Source: CAZAQK01 sp050249355
GTDB lineage: Bacteria > Pseudomonadota > Alphaproteobacteria > Rickettsiales > SXRF01
Direction of reading: 5' to 3'
DNA length: 6,074 nucleotides
Assembly: GCA_050249355.1 (NCBI GenBank)
Contig: JBFWQQ010000108.1
Span: forward strand, 1 to 6,074
The notes under the pieces were generated by a model. It was given only the letters and a program-made list of their open reading frames with translations, made no database searches and was not told the origin of the DNA. Below are positions 1-5,584 of the stretch, piece after piece; the stretch's first letter is position 1; the number at the start of each line of letters is the position of its first letter. The position numbers were made by a program, and so were the translations under genes.

Positions 1-1642
1 ATTCGATGCGGACAAGACTGTTCCCTTATACGTTGCCAATTTTGTGCTGATGGATTATGGAACCGGCGCCGTTTTCGGCTGCCCCGCCCACGACCAGCGC
101 GACTTTGATTTTGCAACTAAATACAAGTTACCTATTCTGCCGGTGGTAAGCGGGGGAGAAGAACCATTGGTCGAAGCCTATACCGGCGAAGGCACACTGA
201 TAAACTCCAATTTCCTGAACGGTATGGCGGTGGAAGACGCCAAAAAGAATGTGATCGCGGAGCTGGAAGAAATTGGCAGAGGCATAGCCAAGGTCAATTA
301 TCGCCTGCGTGACTGGGGCATATCGCGCCAGCGCTATTGGGGCTGCCCGATCCCGATCATCCATTGCGATGCGTGCGGAATTGTTCCGGTACCGGAACAG
401 GATCTGCCGGTGGAGCTACCCAAGGATGTAACATTCGACAAGCCCGGCAACCCGCTGGATCACCACCCGACATGGAAGCATGTCCCCTGTCCCGCCTGTG
501 GAAAGGCCGCGCGCCGCGAGACCGACACATTCGATACCTTCTTTGAATCGTCGTGGTATTTCGCTCGCTACACTGCCCCGCACGCACAGGATGCGTTTGA
601 AAAGGATGCGCTGAAATACTGGATGCCGGTGGATTGTTATATCGGCGGTATCGAACATGCTGTGCTGCACTTGCTTTATTCGCGTTTCTTCTGCCGTGCG
701 CTTAGTCAGTGCGGTTTCATGGATACCAAAGAACCGTTCAGGCGCCTGGAAACGCAGGGCATGATCTGCCATGAGACCTATAAAAGCAGCGAAGGGAAGT
801 GGCTGTCACCCGATGATATCGTCAAGGGCGAGGACGGGAGATTTGTCGAAGCCACTACCAGAAAGCCGGTAACGGTGGGCCGTATCGAGAAGATGAGCAA
901 ATCTAAAAGGAATACGGTCGATCCGCGCCACATCATGGAAAGCTACGGTGCCGATAGCGCGCGCCTGTTCATGCTGTCCGACTCGCCGCCCGACCGTGAT
1001 CTCGAATGGACGGATGCCGGTATCGAGGGCGCATGGCGCTATATCAACCGGCTGTGGCGTCTGGTGCTTGCCCATAAGGGGTTATTCGCCCGGTCATTTG
1101 ATGTGGATGCCATGATGGCCGCCATCATGAAATCGGAACAAAAGAATAATCCAGCCAAAGAACTCGTCAGAATGACCCATAAAACTGTTAAGTCGGTGAC
1201 CGAGGACATCGATCGCTTCCATTTTAACAAGGCGATCGCGCGCCTGCGGGAGCTTACCAATTTAATCGAACAGACAAAGCCGCACAGCAGCGAAGATGAG
1301 TTTGCGGTGCAGATGTCATTGAAGGCTGTTATCCCTCTTCTTGGGCCATTTATGCCACATCTGGCCGAAGAGATGTGGCAACAACTTGGCAATGCCACGA
1401 TACTTAGCGCCCAGCCTTGGCCTTCGTATGATCCGGTATGGGTAGTGGACGACGAGGTGACCATTGCCATTCAGGTAAATGGCAAACTCCGCACGACCCT
1501 GCAGTTGCCCAAGGATATGGATAAGGATATATTGCAGGCGCAGGTGATGGAGCTGGAGCAGATCCGTTCCGCCTTGCAGGATAAGTCGGTCAGAAAAGTG
1601 ATCGTGGTGCCCAACAGGATCGTTAATGTCGTTGCCAGTTAA
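1..1642 (+). CDS. leuS: Leucine--tRNA ligase, 3' part (5' end outside window)
   Basis: Cytoplasmic class I synthetase that charges tRNA-Leu with leucine and hydrolyses mischarged products. The frame is open from base 2, so the N-terminus lies off the left edge; about 546 residues remain of a usual 850-870. The fragment begins in the CP1 editing domain (MDYGTGAV, then HDQRD at 89-103). It continues into the catalytic fold with DWGISRQRYWG at 311-343, two Cys-x2-Cys pairs (codons 365/374 and 488/497) that look like a zinc-binding insertion, and the KMSKS ATP-binding loop at 890-904. After that come the helical anticodon-binding domain (FHFNKAIARLREL) and the small C-terminal domain (IQVNGKLR, then VRKVIVVPNRIVNVV). 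The gene ends in TAA and overlaps lptE by 17 bp. The zinc role is inferred from the cysteine spacing. The family assignment is firm. Confidence 0.98.
   Translation, partial: FDADKTVPLYVANFVLMDYGTGAVFGCPAHDQRDFDFATKYKLPILPVVSGGEEPLVEAYTGEGTLINSNFLNGMAVEDAKKNVIAELEEIGRGIAKVNYRLRDWGISRQRYWGCPIPIIHCDACGIVPVPEQDLPVELPKDVTFDKPGNPLDHHPTWKHVPCPACGKAARRETDTFDTFFESSWYFARYTAPHAQDAFEKDALKYWMPVDCYIGGIEHAVLHLLYSRFFCRALSQCGFMDTKEPFRRLETQGMICHETYKSSEGKWLSPDDIVKGEDGRFVEATTRKPVTVGRIEKMSKSKRNTVDPRHIMESYGADSARLFMLSDSPPDRDLEWTDAGIEGAWRYINRLWRLVLAHKGLFARSFDVDAMMAAIMKSEQKNNPAKELVRMTHKTVKSVTEDIDRFHFNKAIARLRELTNLIEQTKPHSSEDEFAVQMSLKAVIPLLGPFMPHLAEEMWQQLGNATILSAQPWPSYDPVWVVDDEVTIAIQVNGKLRTTLQLPKDMDKDILQAQVMELEQIRSALQDKSVRKVIVVPNRIVNVVAS
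1111..1129. repeat. 19-bp inverted repeat inside leuS
   Basis: CATGATGGC (1111-1119) and GCCATCATG (1121-1129) are exact reverse complements around a single C. In RNA this could fold as an 8-bp stem with a 3-nt loop. It encodes Ala-Met-Met-Ala-Ala-Ile-Met in a part of LeuRS that I do not recognise as a conserved motif. No function is known to me. Confidence 0.8.
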
Positions 1643-2177
1643 ACTATTATTGCCCGTGCTGTTGCTGTTTATACCGGCATGCGGGTTCCAGCCTATGTAT
1701 AGCGCCAGACCGTCGGGTGCCCCCTCGCCTGTGGAGGCCGGTGTATTGGTGGAAAAGCTTACAGGCAGTAAAGCCAAGCATCAGTTGTGGATCGCGCTGG
1801 AAGACAAGTTGAATCCCAAAGGGAAAGTGCCGTCCGATCCGAAGTACCATCTTTACGTCACGCTGGCCAGTGATGTCACCGCCATCGGCATTGCAATCGA
1901 CGGTACGGTATCGCGTTATAACGTGACACTGACATCATCGTATGTGCTTAAGGACAGGATAACGGGTGAGCCGGTCACGTCGGGTAACTTGCGTCATGTT
2001 GGCAGCTACAATAACCGTACCAACGAATATTTCTCTACCTACGTTTCCAGTGAAGATGCCCTCGAGCGTGGCGTTTCCGCTCTCAGCGAAACTTATCGCC
2101 AGCGGCTGGCACCGTTCCTGAACGGACAACGTCCGCCTGCCCGGGTAGAGGCCGATGCACAGGCGGGCTCACCATGA
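1626..2177 (+). CDS. lptE: LPS-assembly lipoprotein LptE
   Basis: Predicted outer-membrane lipoprotein of 183 residues. In the known family, LptE plugs the LptD beta-barrel and helps insert lipopolysaccharide into the outer leaflet. The N-terminus is a lipoprotein signal: Lys6, a hydrophobic run of Leu/Val/Phe/Ile at residues 7-16, and a lipobox ending Ile-Pro-Ala-Cys with the lipidated Cys at 19. The mature protein starts CGFQPMY, close to the CGF-x-P-(L/M)-Y start common in alphaproteobacterial LptE. The rest shows alternating beta-type segments (YHLYVTLASDVTAIGIAIDG, YNVTLTSSYVL) as expected for this fold. The ATG at 1626 is supported by AGGA at 1616-1619 with a 6-nt spacer and lies inside the end of leuS. 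The stop overlaps the holA start. Position between leuS and holA matches the usual alphaproteobacterial order. LptE diverges fast, so context carries part of the call. Confidence 0.9.
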   Translation: MSLPVKLLLPVLLLFIPACGFQPMYSARPSGAPSPVEAGVLVEKLTGSKAKHQLWIALEDKLNPKGKVPSDPKYHLYVTLASDVTAIGIAIDGTVSRYNVTLTSSYVLKDRITGEPVTSGNLRHVGSYNNRTNEYFSTYVSSEDALERGVSALSETYRQRLAPFLNGQRPPARVEADAQAGSP

Positions 2178-3190
2178 AGCTGGGTGCCCGGGCCATACAG
2201 GAGTATCTGGCGGCGCCGGAAAGGAATACACATGCCTGCCTGATCTATGGACCGGATAATGGACTGGTTCTGGAGTACGGAAAATCTATCCGCAATCGCA
2301 TTCTTGGTGCGGAGCATGAGGATTTCGCCTTCGTTGAAATCGATGCTGCATCACTGGCCGATGACACCGCTATTTTGGCCGATGAGCTGCGAACGGTGCA
2401 TATGCTGGCCCCCAAGCGCCTGATATTTATCCGTGATGCTTCCGACAAGCTGCTCCCCGCCGTAGAAAACAGCGCCGAATACTGGCACACCGGGGCGTTC
2501 CTGCTTGTGGTGGCCGGTGAGTTGCCCCCGCGTTCGTTATTACGCAGCTGGTTTGAGGATTCGCACCGGGCAGCGGCCCTGCCCTGTTATCATGACGACG
2601 CGCGCAGCCTGCGTCAAGTGATCCAGCAGCGCCTTACGGAAGCCACAGTGCAATTAGACAGTGAAACACTTGATTATCTTGCGCACCAGTTGGGAAATGA
2701 CCGGCGGGTGACACTCAACGAGATTGAAAAGATATGCCTGTATGCCGGTCACGGCGGCAGGCTATCGTTCGAGGATGCGCGTAGCCTGGTGGAGTATAAC
2801 CGCGAAGCGCAGCTGGATGACATTGCAGCCAGTGTCGCTGACCGCGATCTGAGAACGCTGGACAGGGAATTGCAGGTGGCATTACAGGAAAGATTGTCGC
2901 CAGTGGCGTATATACGCGCTATTCAGCGTTATTTTAACCGGCTCTATTATGTGCGGGGCCAGATAGATAATGGCCTGAGCACCGAGGATGCGATCAAAAA
3001 ACTGCGGCCTGCCGTTTTCTTTAAAGAACTGCCACGTTTTACTCGTCATGTGCAACAATGGGATGCCAATATGCTGGCACATGCGCTGGCGCGTCTCGTG
3101 CAGGCGGAACGTGCCTGCAAGACTAGTGATTTGCCGCCGGTTCCACCCTCGTCACGCGCCATTTTCCAGACAACGCAGATACGGGGATAG
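2174..3190 (+). CDS. holA: DNA polymerase III subunit delta
   Basis: Delta subunit of the clamp loader, which opens the beta sliding clamp during chromosome replication. The 338-residue length matches the family (about 340). The N-terminal AAA+-like domain carries LIYGPDNGLVLEYG at residues 23-36, typical of delta. It lacks the GK(S/T) of a working P-loop, as expected for this non-hydrolysing subunit. A strand-type segment (KRLIFIRDAS) follows near residue 80, then the middle helical domain (DYLAHQLGNDRRVTLNEIEK, about 167-186), which is a well-kept delta motif, and the C-terminal collar domain with SPVAYIRAIQRYFNRLY. The ATG lies in an ATGA junction with the lptE stop, so translation is probably coupled; only a weak purine stretch (AGGCGGG, 2161-2167) precedes it. 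The gene ends 8 bp from the convergent parB stop. Confidence 0.95.
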   Translation: MKLGARAIQEYLAAPERNTHACLIYGPDNGLVLEYGKSIRNRILGAEHEDFAFVEIDAASLADDTAILADELRTVHMLAPKRLIFIRDASDKLLPAVENSAEYWHTGAFLLVVAGELPPRSLLRSWFEDSHRAAALPCYHDDARSLRQVIQQRLTEATVQLDSETLDYLAHQLGNDRRVTLNEIEKICLYAGHGGRLSFEDARSLVEYNREAQLDDIAASVADRDLRTLDRELQVALQERLSPVAYIRAIQRYFNRLYYVRGQIDNGLSTEDAIKKLRPAVFFKELPRFTRHVQQWDANMLAHALARLVQAERACKTSDLPPVPPSSRAIFQTTQIRG

Positions 3191-3207
3191 AAAAGAGCCT
3201 ATATCCC
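3184..3207. repeat. Short inverted repeat spanning the holA and parB stop codons
   Basis: GGGATA (3184-3189) and TATCCC (3202-3207) are reverse complements around a 12-nt spacer that holds most of the 8-bp gap between the convergent genes. The stem is only 6 bp and neither strand has a T-run after it, so it does not meet the pattern of an intrinsic terminator. It may be chance. Confidence 0.35.
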
Positions 3208-4125
3208 GCTCGAACCACCGAGGCGCTGAAGTATCTCGTCGAGTTGAATAAGCGATTCATATGAAAGAATAATCTCACCAGACTGGCCATGGTCACGGAT
3301 GCTTACATGCACCCCCATATTCTCGGATAAACTCTCTTCCAGCGCCACGATATCGGGGTCTTTATTGATCGGCGGAGAATAGGTCGACTTTTGCTTATTC
3401 TGCGCAGGCTTAGTGCGTTTCACGGTGCCCGCGCCTTTGCTGAAACGCTCAGTCTGCCTTACATTCAGGCCGTTTTTGACGATCTTATGGGCTAAATCCA
3501 CAGGATTTTCCGCAGTAAGCAGTGCTCTGGCATGTCCCATCGAGAGCTCGCCTTTATCGACCATTTTCTTGACCTCTTCTGGCAGCGCGAGCAAACGCAG
3601 TAGGTTGGCGATATGGCTACGGCTTTTGCCGACTGTGTTACCGAGTTCTTCCTGAGTATAATCAAACTCTTCGATCAGGCGCTGGTAGCCAGTCGCCTCT
3701 TCCAGCGGCGACAGGTCATGGCGCTGGATGTTTTCCACCAATGCAAATTCCAGTGCCTGGCGATCATTGATTTCGCGCACTATCACCGGCACCTGTTCCA
3801 GTCCTGCCATCTTGGAAGCACGCCAGCGGCGTTCACCGGCTATGATCTCGAACTTATTGGCGCGGCTTTCGGACGCACGCACAATCAGCGGCTGAATGAT
3901 ACCGTTACGTTGGATGGACTCGGATAATTCGCTGAGTGAGACCTCATCAAAATGTGTACGGGGCTGGTATTCTCCCGGATGCAGCAGCGCAATACCCATC
4001 ATCTGTACACCCGCAGCATCACCTTTAACCTGCGTGCTATCTAGATGGTTAGCGGGCTTGCCCGGCTGGGTGTAGTTTTCCGAGATAAGGGCTGAGAGCC
4101 CTTTCCCTAATCCACGTTGCGCCAT
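3199..4125 (-). CDS. parB: Chromosome-partitioning protein ParB (parS-binding CTPase clamp)
   Basis: Binds parS, loads as a CTP-dependent sliding clamp and spreads along DNA to form the centromere-like complex moved by ParA. At 308 residues it is of normal length. Visible parts: a short N-terminal ParA-interacting peptide (RGLGKGLSALI, residues 4-14); the N-terminal CTP-binding domain with GEYQPR (51-56), GERRWRAS (97-104) and ENIQRHDLSPLEEA (131-144); a helix-turn-helix around 157-178 (TQEELGNTVGKSRSHIANLL) that reads parS; a Lys/Pro-rich linker around 233-257; and a C-terminal dimerisation segment. The ATG is decided by a perfect AGGAGG 5 nt upstream. It follows parA by 17 bp in the same operon. 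Three parS-like sites lie in the upstream genes rsmG and mnmG. Nothing suggests a plasmid version. Confidence 0.98.
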   Translation of the reverse strand: MAQRGLGKGLSALISENYTQPGKPANHLDSTQVKGDAAGVQMMGIALLHPGEYQPRTHFDEVSLSELSESIQRNGIIQPLIVRASESRANKFEIIAGERRWRASKMAGLEQVPVIVREINDRQALEFALVENIQRHDLSPLEEATGYQRLIEEFDYTQEELGNTVGKSRSHIANLLRLLALPEEVKKMVDKGELSMGHARALLTAENPVDLAHKIVKNGLNVRQTERFSKGAGTVKRTKPAQNKQKSTYSPPINKDPDIVALEESLSENMGVHVSIRDHGQSGEIILSYESLIQLDEILQRLGGSSGI

Positions 4126-4130
4126 AGTTT

Positions 4131-4136
4131 CCTCCT
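4131..4136 (-). promoter_or_regulatory. Strong Shine-Dalgarno site of parB
   Basis: On the minus strand the parA-parB gap reads AGGAGG followed by AAACT and the ATG of parB. This is a full anti-16S match at a 5-nt spacing, and it fixes the parB start. It is clearly stronger than the sites before parA and rsmG, which have no comparable match. Confidence 0.85.
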
Positions 4137-4142
4137 CTTGGA

Positions 4143-4958
4143 TTATGCTGCAGTCAGTTGTGATTGTTTTTCACGTTCGCGCTTGAGCAGTTCTTTTGCC
4201 AGCTTGATGTAAGCAACAGAACCGGCGCATTTCATATCGTATATCAATGCCGGTTTGCCATGGGATGGTGCCTCGGACATACGGACATTGCGGGGAATAA
4301 CTGACTGATATACAATATCTTTAAAATATCCGCGTACATCTTCTTCGATCTGCTCGGTGAATTTATTTCGGCGATCGTACATGGTAAGCACAATGCCCTG
4401 TATATCGATCTCGGGGTTTATATTGGACTTCACAAGTTGAACGGTACGTGTAAGGTGGCTCAAGCCCTCCAGCGCATAAAACTCGCATTGCAGTGGGATG
4501 AGGATGCTCTGGGCTGCCACCAGGGCATTCAGGGTGAGTAATCCCAATGACGGCGGGCAATCGATAAGTATGTAATCATAACCGGTTGGCACTTTATCCA
4601 GCGCATTCTTTAGCCGGTATTCACGACGCACGAGGCTGACCATTTCGATTTCGGCACCCGACAGGTCAATGGTAGATGGTATAATGTCCAGGCGTGGTAT
4701 GATGGTCTTATATATGGCTTCCTGTGTCATGGTGTCACCCATCAGCAGGTCGTATACGGTCAAGTCGCGTTTATCGGAATCGATACCAAAGCCGGTACTG
4801 GCATTGCCCTGCGGGTCAAAATCTATTACCAGAACCTTTTTGCCAACGGCGGCCAGAGCGGTGGCAAGGTTTACGGTGGTGGTGGTTTTGCCAACCCCAC
4901 CTTTCTGGTTGACGATGGCAATGATACGGGGATTATTGGATATGGTCTCTTCTGACAT
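4143..4958 (-). CDS. parA: Chromosome-partitioning ATPase ParA (Soj family)
   Basis: Cytoplasmic, nucleoid-binding ATPase that moves ParB-parS complexes and so segregates replication origins. The start used is the ATG at 4958-4956 (271 residues). The deviant Walker A KGGVGKTT is at residues 19-26, with the signature Lys19 and catalytic Lys24. A DFDPQGN motif is at 46-52 and Walker B (ILIDCPPSLG) at 130-139. The C-terminal SVIPRNVRMSEAPSHGKP stretch is typical of chromosomal Soj/ParA and includes Arg residues of the kind used for non-specific DNA binding. The short N-terminus lacks the helix-turn-helix of long plasmid ParA repressors, so autoregulation by ParA itself is unlikely. The start ATG shares one base with the rsmG stop (TGATG), suggesting coupled translation. 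A GTG three bases upstream (4961) could add one residue, but AGGG would then be only 3 nt away instead of 6. Confidence 0.98.
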   Translation of the reverse strand: MSEETISNNPRIIAIVNQKGGVGKTTTTVNLATALAAVGKKVLVIDFDPQGNASTGFGIDSDKRDLTVYDLLMGDTMTQEAIYKTIIPRLDIIPSTIDLSGAEIEMVSLVRREYRLKNALDKVPTGYDYILIDCPPSLGLLTLNALVAAQSILIPLQCEFYALEGLSHLTRTVQLVKSNINPEIDIQGIVLTMYDRRNKFTEQIEEDVRGYFKDIVYQSVIPRNVRMSEAPSHGKPALIYDMKCAGSVAYIKLAKELLKREREKQSQLTAA

Positions 4959-5584
4959 CACGAACCCTGTTTTTTGATGTTAGTAATGGTTAGTACTACG
5001 CCCTCGCTACTGGTGATGCTGGGTGTAAATTTGCAGTCAAATTCCCAGTTCTCTTTTGCAGTTTCAATTTCCATAGCATACTTTTTTCCTTTTAGAAAGA
5101 GACAAATGGTTCCATGTGAAACAAACGGAAAGGAATATTTCAGGAGTGTCTGCAAATCCGCACAGGCCCTTGATGTCACGATGCTGGCAGATGTGTTTTT
5201 TACCTGCTCAATGCGCGTGTTCAAAACATTTCCTTGAGAGAAAGTGACGCGTAAAGCTTCCTTCAGGAACACACATTTCTTGGTATCAGACTCTATCATG
5301 GTGATGTTGTCGTAGCCTAATATAGCGAGGGGTATTGAAGGGAAGCCCCCGCCGCTTCCAATATCAATAATTGAAATCTTTTTATCAGGAAGAAAATTTG
5401 CCAATTGTACAGAGTCGATGAAATGTCTTTCCCAAATCTCTTCGGAATGGGATGTTAAATTTATCTGCTTCTGCCATTTTTGAAGGAGAAAAAAATAACT
5501 ATCAAAATGGTTCAGGGTTTCATGTGAAACCCTGAAATTCTTGATTAGGTAATTATGAAAAAGATCACGCGGCGTGGGTGTCAT
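4958..5584 (-). CDS. rsmG: 16S rRNA (guanine527-N7)-methyltransferase RsmG
   Basis: S-adenosylmethionine-dependent enzyme that methylates N7 of G527 in the 530 loop of 16S rRNA; also known as GidB. Its 208 residues match the family. Motifs in order: WQKQINLTS (37-45), RHFIDSVQL (53-61), the SAM-binding glycine loop IIDIGSGGGFPSIPLAI (72-88), an acidic motif II (IESDTKKCVFLKEA, 97-110), SRACADLQTLL (138-148) and LFLKGKK (162-168). The ATG at 5584 overlaps the end of mnmG by 20 bp. No good Shine-Dalgarno is visible before it, so expression may depend on coupling to mnmG translation. Base composition is low (242 of 600 G+C by hand count over 4981-5580), well below holA and leuS. Two parS-like sites lie inside the coding sequence. 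All key motifs are intact, so there is no sign of decay. Confidence 0.97.
   Translation of the reverse strand: MTPTPRDLFHNYLIKNFRVSHETLNHFDSYFFLLQKWQKQINLTSHSEEIWERHFIDSVQLANFLPDKKISIIDIGSGGGFPSIPLAILGYDNITMIESDTKKCVFLKEALRVTFSQGNVLNTRIEQVKNTSASIVTSRACADLQTLLKYSFPFVSHGTICLFLKGKKYAMEIETAKENWEFDCKFTPSITSSEGVVLTITNIKKQGS
5108..5123. other. parS-like ParB-binding site (site 1, in rsmG)
   Basis: The plus strand reads GGTTCCATGTGAAACA, matching 13 of 16 bases of the bacterial parS consensus TGTTTCACGTGAAACA, with one perfect half-site (GTGAAACA). It lies in rsmG codons 155-159 (Val-Ser-His-Gly-Thr), about 150 bp upstream of parA. Proximity to parAB and to two similar sites supports it; ParB binding is inferred. 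Confidence 0.7.
5511..5536. repeat. 26-bp inverted repeat with parS-like core
   Basis: The arms TTCAGGGTTTCA (5511-5522) and TGAAACCCTGAA (5525-5536) are exact reverse complements of 12 bp each, separated by the two bases TG. The symmetry extends beyond the 16-bp parS element by 5 bp on each side. It sits wholly inside the rsmG coding sequence. No T-tract follows, so it does not look like a terminator. Confidence 0.85.
5516..5531. other. parS-like ParB-binding site (site 2, in rsmG)
   Basis: The plus strand reads GGTTTCATGTGAAACC, 13 of 16 against the parS consensus. Positions 2-7 and their mirror bases match fully; only the outer bases and one central base differ. It forms the core of a longer inverted repeat (5511-5536) and covers rsmG codons 19-23 (Val-Ser-His-Glu-Thr), close to the rsmG start. 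ParB binding is inferred from sequence and context. Confidence 0.72.

Noticed and set aside
416..772. Antisense open frames inside leuS and others opposite lptE, holA and parB
   Set aside because: They resemble no protein family I recognise, lie wholly opposite strongly conserved genes and have no convincing start signals.
2653..2668. Perfect parS half-site GTGAAACA in holA
   Set aside because: The other half (ATTAGACA) matches only 1 of 8 consensus bases, so there is no palindrome.
3184..3207. Bidirectional intrinsic terminator between holA and parB
   Set aside because: The 6-bp stem has a 12-nt loop and no T-tract on either strand.
4167..4182. parS-like left half TTTTTCAC near the parA 3' end
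   Set aside because: The left half matches 7 of 8, but the right half matches only 2 of 8.
4959..4961. GTG as the parA start
   Set aside because: It is in frame and adds one residue, but the adjacent ATG has better spacing to AGGG and forms the usual TGATG overlap. It cannot be fully excluded.
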